A stretch of 33,845 nucleotides of DNA from Paracoccus sp. (in: a-proteobacteria). GTDB taxonomy: Bacteria; Pseudomonadota; Alphaproteobacteria; Rhodobacterales; Rhodobacteraceae. Each line of letters begins with the position of its first letter. Position 1 is the stretch's first letter. Below, in pieces: positions 16,512-21,774 of this stretch. The DNA lies in assembly GCF_030536915.1 (NCBI RefSeq), contig NZ_JAUNPC010000022.1:3219-37063 (forward strand), in the 5' to 3' direction. Made by a program: the position numbers and the translations under genes. The notes beneath the pieces are model-generated. The model was not told the DNA's origin. It was given only the letters and a program-made list of their open reading frames with translations, and made no database searches.

Positions 16512-17744
16512 TCAGCCCTCCGCGACCGGAGGCAGCCCCAGCGCCGCCCGCTTCTCGGCATCCGTCAGGAACCCCGCCGCGCCTACACGCGCCCAATGCT
16601 GGTCCCGCTCCTCGGCCAGCGCCGGGATCTGGTCGAGGTCCGGCTTCAGGTCGATCTCGACCCCCAGATGCTCGGACAGCCACCAAGCCACCCCCGCCGC
16701 GACCCGCGTCGCCAGCGGCAGCACCGTCAGCCGGTAAAAGGCCCGGTGGGCCTCGGCGTAATTGGCATAGGTCGCATCCCCCGGTATCCCGATCAGCATC
16801 GGCGGCACCCCGAAAGCCATGGCGATCTCGCGCGCCGCCGCCAGCTTGGTCTCGTGGAACTCCATGTCCGACGGCGAGAACCCCATCGGCTTCCAATCGA
16901 GCCCCCCCTCCAGCAGCATCGGGCGGCCCGCATTCCGCGCGCCCTGATGATGCTGCTCCATCTCGCTGACCAGCCGGTCATACTGGTCGGGGCTCAGCAC
17001 CCCCTGCCCGTCCGCGCCCCTGTAGATGATCGCGCCCGAGGGCCGCGCCGCATTGTCCAGCAGCGCCCGCGACCACGCGCTGGCCGAGTTATGGACATCC
17101 ACCGCCACCGCCGCCGCCTGCATGGGCGACAGCCCGTAATGGTCATCCGTCGGATGAAAGCTTCGGATATGGCAGATCGGATCGGGCGAGCCGGTCATGT
17201 CGAACCGATGCTTCCGCCCGCCCACCGCATATTCGTAAGCCACGGGCCAGCCATCCGCCCCCGGCACCACGCTCATGCGGTCGGACCGCAGGACATGCAG
17301 CTCCCCCGGCAACCCCGAGGCGCCCACATCCACCGCCTCAAGAAACCCGTTCCCCGAAAGCAAAATCTGCCCGAACAGCGCCTCGAACAGTTCGGCCCGG
17401 CCCTGCCCCGGATTGGGCCGCCGCATCAGGTCCAGCACCGGATGGACGTCATAGCGCCGTTCCGAGTCCTGACAGACCAGCGGCACCGCCGCCGCCGCCT
17501 CGGCCACCAGCTTCACCGCCCGGAACCCCACCGGGTTCCCGACAAAGCCGCCCCGCGTCAGCGCCCCCATGTCGCGCGCGCCCCACAGCGCCCGCCCCGC
17601 GCCCTGCGCCGCCATCACCTTCCCGGCAGCACTCGCCTTGACCTCGACGACCGCCGCAACCGGCGCCACCCTCGCCTCGACCGCCCCTTCAGGGGCGCCC
17701 ATGCCTTCCTGCGGCCCGCGCCGCCCGAACCACCGCATCGCCAT
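16512..17744 (-). CDS. GTA gp3, portal protein
   Basis: A 410-residue HK97-family portal protein, homologue of RcGTA gp3, the dodecameric ring through which DNA is packaged and released. Family segments include NPVGFRAVKLVAEAAAAVPL, HPVLDLMRRPNPGQGRAELFEALF, LLSGNGFLEAV, and PPMLIGIPGDATYANYAEAHRAFY. ATG 17744 is chosen with AGGAGG five bases upstream; TTG 17762 in the same frame lies in a predicted terminator region. It is preceded by a 121-bp gap with a terminator-like hairpin and a repeated motif. Confidence 0.95.
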   Translation of the reverse strand: MAMRWFGRRGPQEGMGAPEGAVEARVAPVAAVVEVKASAAGKVMAAQGAGRALWGARDMGALTRGGFVGNPVGFRAVKLVAEAAAAVPLVCQDSERRYDVHPVLDLMRRPNPGQGRAELFEALFGQILLSGNGFLEAVDVGASGLPGELHVLRSDRMSVVPGADGWPVAYEYAVGGRKHRFDMTGSPDPICHIRSFHPTDDHYGLSPMQAAAVAVDVHNSASAWSRALLDNAARPSGAIIYRGADGQGVLSPDQYDRLVSEMEQHHQGARNAGRPMLLEGGLDWKPMGFSPSDMEFHETKLAAAREIAMAFGVPPMLIGIPGDATYANYAEAHRAFYRLTVLPLATRVAAGVAWWLSEHLGVEIDLKPDLDQIPALAEERDQHWARVGAAGFLTDAEKRAALGLPPVAEG

Positions 17745-17764
17745 GCGTGCCTCCTGACCCAAAG

Positions 17765-17794
17765 AAAAAGGGCCGCCCCCACGGACGACCCCTT
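17765..17794 (-). terminator. Terminator-like hairpin between gp2 and gp3
   Basis: On the minus strand GGGTCGTCC (17791-17783) pairs with GGGCGGCCC (17778-17770) over 9 bp, including two G-U pairs, with a GTGG loop. A-U pairs can extend the base, and TTTTTC follows (17769-17764). This is a convincing rho-independent terminator shape in the middle of the operon, 20 bases before the portal start codon. Confidence 0.6.
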
Positions 17795-17818
17795 CGATCC
17801 TGCCAATGCCCCGAAAGC

Positions 17819-17861
17819 TTCTTCTTGGCCTAAATACCCATTCAACGGCGCAGCAATGCGC
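17819..17861 (-). repeat. AAATACCC/hairpin element, copy B (gp2-gp3 gap)
   Basis: Second copy of the element at 11185-11230. The 21-base motif occupies 17819-17839 (TTCTTC start, AAATACCC end). After the same 8-base spacer comes a hairpin, GCGCA (17848-17852) with TGCGC (17857-17861) and loop GCAA. The hairpin sequence differs from copy A while spacing and layout are kept, as expected for a functional RNA or DNA structure. Confidence 0.6.
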
Positions 17862-17865
17862 TCCG

Positions 17866-19251
17866 CTACAGCCCCCGAACCTGAGGCCGCCGATAGCTCG
17901 CGGCAGGCTCGACCATCAGCTCATGGACCGCCCAGACCAGCGCATCAAGCCGATCAGGGCTGCCCCTCCCCTCGAACCCCCGCACCGTCATCCGGCACAT
18001 CTGGTCCTCCAAGGCCCCCAGCCCGCCCGAACCCAGGTGCTTCACCCGCCCCTGCTCATACAGCGCCGCCACCGGCTCGGCCCGCAGCCCCTTGCCGCGA
18101 CCGGCGCGCAAGGCCCGGAACGGCACCAGAGGATCCACCTGCCGGATCACGCTCTCGACCAGATCACCGCCCTGGTTGACCTCGGCCACCAACCGCTCGG
18201 CCCCATGCCGCTCAACCGCCGCGATCGCCGCCCGCGCCCAGTCCAAAGGCCCGCCCCGTACCGAGGCATCCTCCAGCACGAACGCCCGCCACTCCTGCGG
18301 CGGCCCCTCGCAGACGACCCCCGCGACCACGATCCCGCACTCGTCGCTGGCAGCCCCAGACGTCACCGCCGGGTCCACCGCCACCACCACCCGATCCAGC
18401 GCGGGCGCCGCATCCACCCGGCAGCCCTCCAGCATCGCCGTCGTCCACAGCGCCCCCTCAACGTCGTCCAGCAGCACGCCCTCCAGCTCCTGCCACCCCA
18501 GCCGCGTCCCGGCATAGCGCGCCTGAACCTCGGCGAGGAAGCTTTCCGCCAGATAGGCCCGGTTCGCATCCGTCGGCGCGTGCGTCACCACCGTCGAGGC
18601 ATTCCGCAGGATCGCCTTCAGCACCCCCACGTTGCGCGGAGTCGTCGTGACCACCTGCTGCGGGTTCTCCCCCAGCCGCAGCGCGAACTGTAGCATGTCC
18701 CAGGTGTCCTCGGCCTTCTTCCACTTGGCCAGTTCATCCACCCAGGCCGCGTCGAACTGAGGCCCCCGCAGCGCCTCAGGCTCATGCGCCGAATAGACCG
18801 TGGCCGTCGCCCCGTTGGGCCAGACGAGCCGCCGCCGCCCCGCCTCCCACACCGGCCGCCGGTCCGGTGGACAGCAGGCCAGAATTCCCGAGTCCCCCAT
18901 CACCATCACATCGCGCCCTTGGTCGAAGGTCTCGGCCACCAGCGCCACGCGCCGCGCCCGCCCCGGCGCGTCAAACGTAGCCCCCTCGACCTGCGCACGC
19001 ACCCATTCGGACCCCGCGCGGGTCTTGCCCGCGCCGCGCCCGCCCATGATCACCCAGGACTTCCAGTCGCCCGCGGGGGGCAACTGGTGCGGCAGGGCCC
19101 AGAACTCGAACAGCCACGGCAGGCTGGCCAGCGCGTTGTCCGACAGCCCGGAAATGAAGGCGTCAACCTCCCCCGGCCCGGCGCAGGCAAGCCAGGCGGC
19201 GCCCGATCTCGTCTCGTGCGGCGGCAAGGTCGAGGCGGCCGGCCCCGACAT
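17866..19251 (-). CDS. GTA gp2, terminase large subunit
   Basis: A 461-residue terminase large subunit, homologue of RcGTA gp2, the packaging ATPase and headful nuclease. Walker A is GGRGAGKT (70-77) and Walker B ends FDAAWVDELAKW with Asp172-Glu173; TTTPRN around 203 is the coupling motif. The nuclease domain starts near VVVAVDPAVTSG (Asp293), and VAEVNQGGD is also typical. ATG 19251 is chosen; an in-frame TTG at 19281 has AAAGGAA upstream and would add 10 residues. Either start lies inside gp1, giving an 89-119 bp overlap, because no start codon exists after the gp1 stop. Confidence 0.95.
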   Translation of the reverse strand: MSGPAASTLPPHETRSGAAWLACAGPGEVDAFISGLSDNALASLPWLFEFWALPHQLPPAGDWKSWVIMGGRGAGKTRAGSEWVRAQVEGATFDAPGRARRVALVAETFDQGRDVMVMGDSGILACCPPDRRPVWEAGRRRLVWPNGATATVYSAHEPEALRGPQFDAAWVDELAKWKKAEDTWDMLQFALRLGENPQQVVTTTPRNVGVLKAILRNASTVVTHAPTDANRAYLAESFLAEVQARYAGTRLGWQELEGVLLDDVEGALWTTAMLEGCRVDAAPALDRVVVAVDPAVTSGAASDECGIVVAGVVCEGPPQEWRAFVLEDASVRGGPLDWARAAIAAVERHGAERLVAEVNQGGDLVESVIRQVDPLVPFRALRAGRGKGLRAEPVAALYEQGRVKHLGSGGLGALEDQMCRMTVRGFEGRGSPDRLDALVWAVHELMVEPAASYRRPQVRGL

Positions 19252-19531
19252 CTCCGGCGACTTCCTTGCGAAGCTTGTCAACTCGGTTCCTTTCCTCCAG
19301 CACCAACTGGGTCGCGACCCGCAGGTCGCGCACCAGCCTCGCGGTGTCCTTGACGTCCTCGGTGCTGCCGCCCCGCAGCCCGATCCTCAGCCTGTGCAGC
19401 TCCTCGGCCACTTCGCGAAACATCTCGCCCGCGACGTCGATTGCCTCGCCCGCGCCAAGCTCCCCCTCGTTCCCCCCGGCAACGAACGGTCCCGCCAGGG
19501 GTTCGCCCCCCGGCTCGAAGCTCATGTCCAT
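19163..19531 (-). CDS. GTA gp1, small terminase
   Basis: A 122-residue protein in the position of RcGTA gp1, described as the GTA small terminase that helps load DNA for headful packaging. The sequence is highly charged and helical from about 15 to 110 (REVAEELHRLRIGLRGG, then LVLEERNRVDKLRKEVAG), which suggests an oligomeric coiled coil. I see no helix-turn-helix. The ATG at 19531 (or 19525) gives the conserved-looking start but has only a weak GCAGGG upstream. A GTG at 19600 overlaps the stop of an 11-codon leader frame as GTGA and would add 23 residues; this alternative cannot be excluded. The last 89 bases overlap gp2. Confidence 0.82.
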   Translation of the reverse strand: MDMSFEPGGEPLAGPFVAGGNEGELGAGEAIDVAGEMFREVAEELHRLRIGLRGGSTEDVKDTARLVRDLRVATQLVLEERNRVDKLRKEVAGDVGAGRLDLAAARDEIGRRLACLRRAGGG

Positions 19532-19578
19532 GTTGTTGATGCCCTGCCCCCGGTGCCTGTCCGCACGAGCAAGAAACG

Positions 19579-19614
19579 AAAAAGCGGCCCAAGGTCTCAC
19601 CGACCCGGCCGCTT
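19579..19614 (-). terminator. Intrinsic terminator/attenuator in the GTA leader
   Basis: On the minus strand AAGCGGCC (19614-19607) pairs with GGCCGCTT (19589-19582). Inside it GGTC (19605-19602) pairs with GACC (19596-19593), loop GGTGA. The stem runs into TTTTT (19583-19579). It lies between the promoter at 19667-19639 and gp1, so a transcript from that promoter would be only about 54 nt unless the structure is bypassed. The 5' arm is made of codons 7-9 of the leader open frame. Confidence 0.62.
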
Positions 19615-19632
19615 GCCCACCTCTTCCAGCAT
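19597..19632 (-). CDS. Putative 11-residue GTA leader peptide
   Basis: A small open frame, MLEEVGKRPGR then TGA. Its ATG (19632-19630) begins seven bases after the -10 box, exactly where transcription is expected to start, so it would be translated as a leaderless message. Codons 7-9 form the 5' arm of the terminator, and the stop lies in its loop. A ribosome reaching the end would melt the hairpin and could allow read-through into gp1. The stop overlaps a GTG (19600) that is in frame with gp1. There is no run of a regulatory amino acid; two Glu, two Arg and two Gly only. Whether it is translated is unknown. Confidence 0.4.
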   Translation of the reverse strand: MLEEVGKRPGR

Positions 19633-19638
19633 GTCGAA

Positions 19639-19667
19639 TGTATATCCGAGACCGTTCGCAAAGTCAA
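19639..19667 (-). promoter_or_regulatory. Near-consensus sigma-70 promoter of the GTA operon
   Basis: Reading the minus strand, TTGACT (19667-19662) and TATACA (19644-19639) are separated by exactly 17 bp. This is the best housekeeping-type promoter I found in the window. The predicted start is at about 19632, and gp1 begins about 100 bases downstream. Direct repeats GTGTTGCG abut the -35 element and recur further upstream. Confidence 0.65.
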
Positions 19668-19669
19668 TC

Positions 19670-19762
19670 CGCAACACAGCTTCGGCAGGCGCCTTTTAGA
19701 TCTTTAAATAATTATTACAATTACTTATACCACGCAACACCCCACCGCACAGCACGCAACAC
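19670..19762 (-). repeat. Three phased GTGTTGCG direct repeats upstream of the GTA promoter
   Basis: On the minus strand GTGTTGCGTG occurs at 19762-19753 and again at 19740-19731, and the 8-base core GTGTTGCG at 19677-19670, two bases before the -35 element. The start-to-start distances are 22 and 63 bp, close to two and six helical turns, so all three would face the same side of the DNA. This is the arrangement expected for activator sites. The responsible protein (for example the GTA activator GafA) cannot be identified from sequence. Confidence 0.5.
19704..19718 (-). promoter_or_regulatory. Near-consensus CtrA site upstream of the GTA operon
   Basis: The plus strand reads TTAA, seven bases, TTAC; the minus strand reads GTAA-N7-TTAA. 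The CtrA consensus is TTAA-N7-TTAA, so seven of eight fixed bases match. It lies about 72-86 bp upstream of the predicted start site in the only markedly AT-rich stretch of the region (about 19694-19730). CtrA is known to be needed for GTA production, but the AT-rich context raises the chance of a coincidental match. Confidence 0.35.
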
Positions 19763-19997
19763 TGCCTCTCCGCGGCAAGGAATAAGTCGCAGAATCCATC
19801 CCGGAATGTAGCGTGACAGCGATTTCTGCAGTCTTTGACAGCCAGTCCCGGCCCAAGGTCCGAACCGCCGCCGGATTCATCTGCTGTCAGAATGATCGCC
19901 TTCTGAACCAATGCAGCGGGTCCGGCAAAGCCGATGCCCATGAACTCAGTCAAGGACTTATCATCCGACGGCAAGCCGGACCTTCAGCGCCGCTGTA
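19763..19997. other. Gap between the GTA regulatory region and the DUF982 gene
   Basis: No convincing gene. A minus-strand open frame of 92 codons (19696-19974, TTG start) runs through it but is Cys-rich, matches no family I know, and would cover the CtrA-like site and repeats. No terminator after the DUF982 gene was found. Confidence 0.5.
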
Positions 19998-20276
19998 TCA
20001 AGCAGCGACTGCTCGCGCAGCCTGACCCATATGGGTTGCGGGCACGAACCCGGCGCTCTTCGCCGCCGAGATGAAGGCCCGGCGCGCGGTGCCGACAGAA
20101 GCCAGGCACTCCATGGCCGCTTCCACCTGGTGCAGCGCACGGTCACGGGCATGGTCCGACACCGGCCATTTCTTCCGCAGCCAGTATCGGGCCTGCTCGG
20201 CCGTGGTGATTTCCTGGATGTCGCCATTCGGCGACATGACAAAGGACAGGGGCTTGCCCCAGTTAATTTCAATCAA
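19998..20276 (-). CDS. DUF982 domain protein
   Basis: A 92-residue DUF982 protein. The family pattern is complete: INWGKPLSFVM near the start, an EITTAEQARYWLRKKWPV segment, HQVEAAMECLASVG in the middle, and the terminal ARRAFISAAKSAGFV. These small proteins are common in Rhizobiales and Rhodobacterales plasmids and chromosomes and have no known function. No ATG gives the full domain; a TTG at 20276 gives the expected N-terminus (IEINWGKP) with a weak GAAAGAA upstream. A TTG at 20318 would add 14 residues. It lies 113 bp downstream of the cold-shock gene in the same direction. Confidence 0.8.
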   Translation of the reverse strand: MIEINWGKPLSFVMSPNGDIQEITTAEQARYWLRKKWPVSDHARDRALHQVEAAMECLASVGTARRAFISAAKSAGFVPATHMGQAARAVAA

Positions 20277-20389
20277 CGTCAGTTCTTTCGTGAAGAGGCG
20301 AGTTCCGGCGCGTCGCAACGCTGCCGGCTCTCAGGGAAGGCGGGCCTGCCCAAGGGCGGCCCAGACTTCAGGATGTCGCAGATTGTCGC

Positions 20390-20596
20390 TTAGGTGAGAA
20401 CGAGGTTCACCGCCGACTCGCGCCCGTTGCGGTCACGTTCCATATCGAACGAGGCCGTCTGGCCGTCGTTCAGCTGGTGGATGCCGGCATGTTCAAGCGC
20501 GGACACATGAACGAACACGTCCTTCGATCCGCTTTCGGGCTGGATAAAGCCGAAGCTCTTGATGGCGTTGAACCATTTTACGGTGCCATTGGCCAT
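20390..20596 (-). CDS. Cold-shock protein, CspA family
   Basis: A 68-residue single cold-shock domain protein, an RNA chaperone that binds single-stranded RNA and DNA. The N-terminus MANGTVKWFN is canonical. RNP1 is KSFGFI (residues 13-18) and RNP2 is VFVHVSA (27-33). The usual Gly of the KGFGFI form of RNP1 is Ser here. ATG 20596 has AAAGGAA eight bases upstream. The 5' leader is long: a heat-shock-like promoter motif at 20734-20706 would give about 100 nt, similar in length to other cold-shock leaders. Several paralogues usually exist per genome, so no specific csp symbol is given. Confidence 0.95.
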   Translation of the reverse strand: MANGTVKWFNAIKSFGFIQPESGSKDVFVHVSALEHAGIHQLNDGQTASFDMERDRNGRESAVNLVLT

Positions 20597-20918
20597 CGTG
20601 ATATTCCTTTCATCAATGTCGCCCGTATGATGCAGCGACCCGGCAAAGCTGAAGATCGAGAGCTGAGCCGGAAGGAACAGGTTCGAAAAAAGTGTTGCTG
20701 AACCGAGATGGGCAGTTGTCGCTCGTCTTGCAAGGGCTTGCAGGAGCTTCCCCGCCTTTCAGGTCAGGAATGGAAGCATGGGCGGTATCGGGCACAGACC
20801 GCAAGGTGGGGCGAAGAACCTGGGCACAACCCTGGAACTGGCACGAGCGGCGATCGGCCCTCAGATGATTCGGGTGGCCCCACATGATCGCCGGCGGTCG
20901 GGCAACGGTGAGAAAGGC
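20597..20918 (-). other. Leader/promoter region of the cold-shock gene
   Basis: About 320 bases without a supportable gene. It contains the likely cold-shock 5' leader, the CTTG-N18-CCCATCT promoter-like motif at 20706-20734, and a TTTTTT run at about 20690 on the minus strand without an obvious stem before it. Open frames on both strands (for example 20613-20885 minus) match nothing and have poor composition. Confidence 0.5.
20706..20734 (-). promoter_or_regulatory. Candidate sigma-32 (RpoH) promoter for the cold-shock gene
   Basis: Minus strand CTTG (20734-20731), 18 bases, then CCCATCT (20712-20706). Alphaproteobacterial RpoH promoters read about CTTG-N17/18-CyTATnT, so one base in the -10 differs. 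The predicted start lies about 100 bases before the cold-shock ATG. No good sigma-70 promoter was found nearby. Confidence 0.35.
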
Positions 20919-21131
20919 TTATCGCGCCACTTTCCGCTGCGTCTGCGCCCGGGCCACGGGTTTGGCCGCGCGCTCCGCAGCCTCTTTCCGCAGGCGCGCC
21001 GACCGAAGGCGGGCAGTCTGCTGCTGGCGCCGTGCGGTTTCAGCCGCGATGATCTCGCGCGCAATCCGATCCGTGACATCGGCACGGGTTGCCTGCCGCG
21101 CGGCGCGGGAAAGCGTGTCGGTGGAACTCAT
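20919..21131 (-). CDS. Small Arg/Ala-rich hypothetical protein
   Basis: A 70-residue protein that I do not recognise. It is almost entirely predicted helix and strongly basic, with the pattern DVTDRIAREIIAAETARRQQ followed by repeated Arg-Ala-Lys stretches (LRKEAAERAAKPVARAQ). There is no membrane segment or signal peptide. ATG 21131 has AAGGA eight bases upstream, which supports real translation. Composition suggests a nucleic-acid-binding or histone-like tail protein, but this is only a guess. It sits alone between the cold-shock gene and tRNA-Tyr, on the same strand as both. Confidence 0.6.
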   Translation of the reverse strand: MSSTDTLSRAARQATRADVTDRIAREIIAAETARRQQQTARLRSARLRKEAAERAAKPVARAQTQRKVAR

Positions 21132-21581
21132 GAACAGGATCCTTTCATTGATGGGATTGCTTGCATCCCGGCAAGCAACGAGCCGGCACTGTTTGTCAGG
21201 CAGGCCTCAAGGTGCATTTCAGGGTGCAGATAGAGTACGAACCCGCCCCCGCACCCAAGGTTGCGCAAAACCCGCGTCAAACGAGTGTCTGTCCGAGGGG
21301 CTCAGTTGCGCAAATCGCATGAGGACTGACCTGCGCCTGGTCGCGCAAGACCTCATCTGCAAGGCTGTCACGCATAGTTCGTTCGGGATGGCCTTTTTCC
21401 CATGCGACATGGGCAACGCCAGCCTGCGACCCGAAGCCCGCGCCTTCATCGGCAGCGGTATGCTTCAGCTTCTCGCTGCTTCATGATTCTTGCAGAAGGA
21501 ATGCCTTCAAGGCGCTTGCAGGCTGATGCCTGCACACCCCATCCTAGAATGTGCCACGCCACCAACCCGCTGAAGGGAAAA
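21132..21581. other. 450-bp gap with three TTGCGCAA-like palindromes
   Basis: No supportable gene. The palindrome TTGCGCAA occurs at 21261-21268 and 21306-21313, and TCGCGCAA at 21341-21348, spaced 45 and 35 bp. Open frames on both strands here (for example 20884-21486 plus and 21219-21449 minus) lack ribosome-binding sites and family features. No clear terminator for tRNA-Tyr was found. Confidence 0.45.
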
Positions 21582-21665
21582 TGGTGGGCGACCCTGGAAT
21601 CGAACCAGGCATGGGTCTCCCCGGCGGAGTTACAGTCCGCTGCCGCACCTTGCAGCACGTCGCCC
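21582..21665 (-). tRNA. tRNA-Tyr (anticodon GTA)
   Basis: An 84-nt class II tRNA with encoded CCA. The acceptor stem is GGGCGAC with GTCGCCC, discriminator A. The anticodon stem GCGGA/TCCGC encloses CTGTAAC, giving anticodon GTA. A long variable arm follows (CGGGGAGACCCATG region), as expected for tRNA-Tyr, and the T-arm is CCTGG-TTCGATT-CCAGG. A good promoter lies 12 bases upstream. Confidence 0.95.
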
Positions 21666-21676
21666 GACGCCGGGGG

Positions 21677-21705
21677 TGATTAGCCCCGGCGCGGACGCTG
21701 GTCAA
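21677..21705 (-). promoter_or_regulatory. Promoter of tRNA-Tyr
   Basis: Minus strand TTGACC (21705-21700), 17 bases, TAATCA (21682-21677). The predicted start is about five bases before the mature tRNA 5' end. The -10 lies in the loop of an inverted repeat (GCCGGGG with CCCCGGC). Confidence 0.6.
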
Positions 21706-21774
21706 GCGCTTCCGCACCGGCGCGCTTGCATCCCGCCCCGGCCCGCTGCAATCACCCGGTGGACAGGAGCGATC

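Noticed and set aside
16395-18179. 594-codon plus-strand open frame opposite portal and terminase
   Set aside because: Arg/Pro/His-rich shadow crossing a gene border and a terminator-like hairpin; the minus-strand genes are certain.
4632-19531. Interpretation as an inducible prophage
   Set aside because: No integrase, repressor, replication genes or att repeats; gene order and the gp3.5, gp10 and gp15 signatures are those of a GTA, and cysE follows directly.
19696-19974. 92-codon minus-strand frame upstream of the GTA promoter
   Set aside because: TTG start, unusual Cys content, no family; covers the AT-rich regulatory stretch and repeats, so more likely non-coding. Conservation could reverse this.
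20613-20885. 90-codon minus-strand frame upstream of the cold-shock gene
   Set aside because: No ribosome-binding site, poor codon bias, spans the likely promoter and leader of the cold-shock gene.
20778-21486. Plus-strand frames of 151 and 200 codons at 20778-21233 and 20884-21486
   Set aside because: Opposite the better supported small basic protein gene, without start signals or family features.
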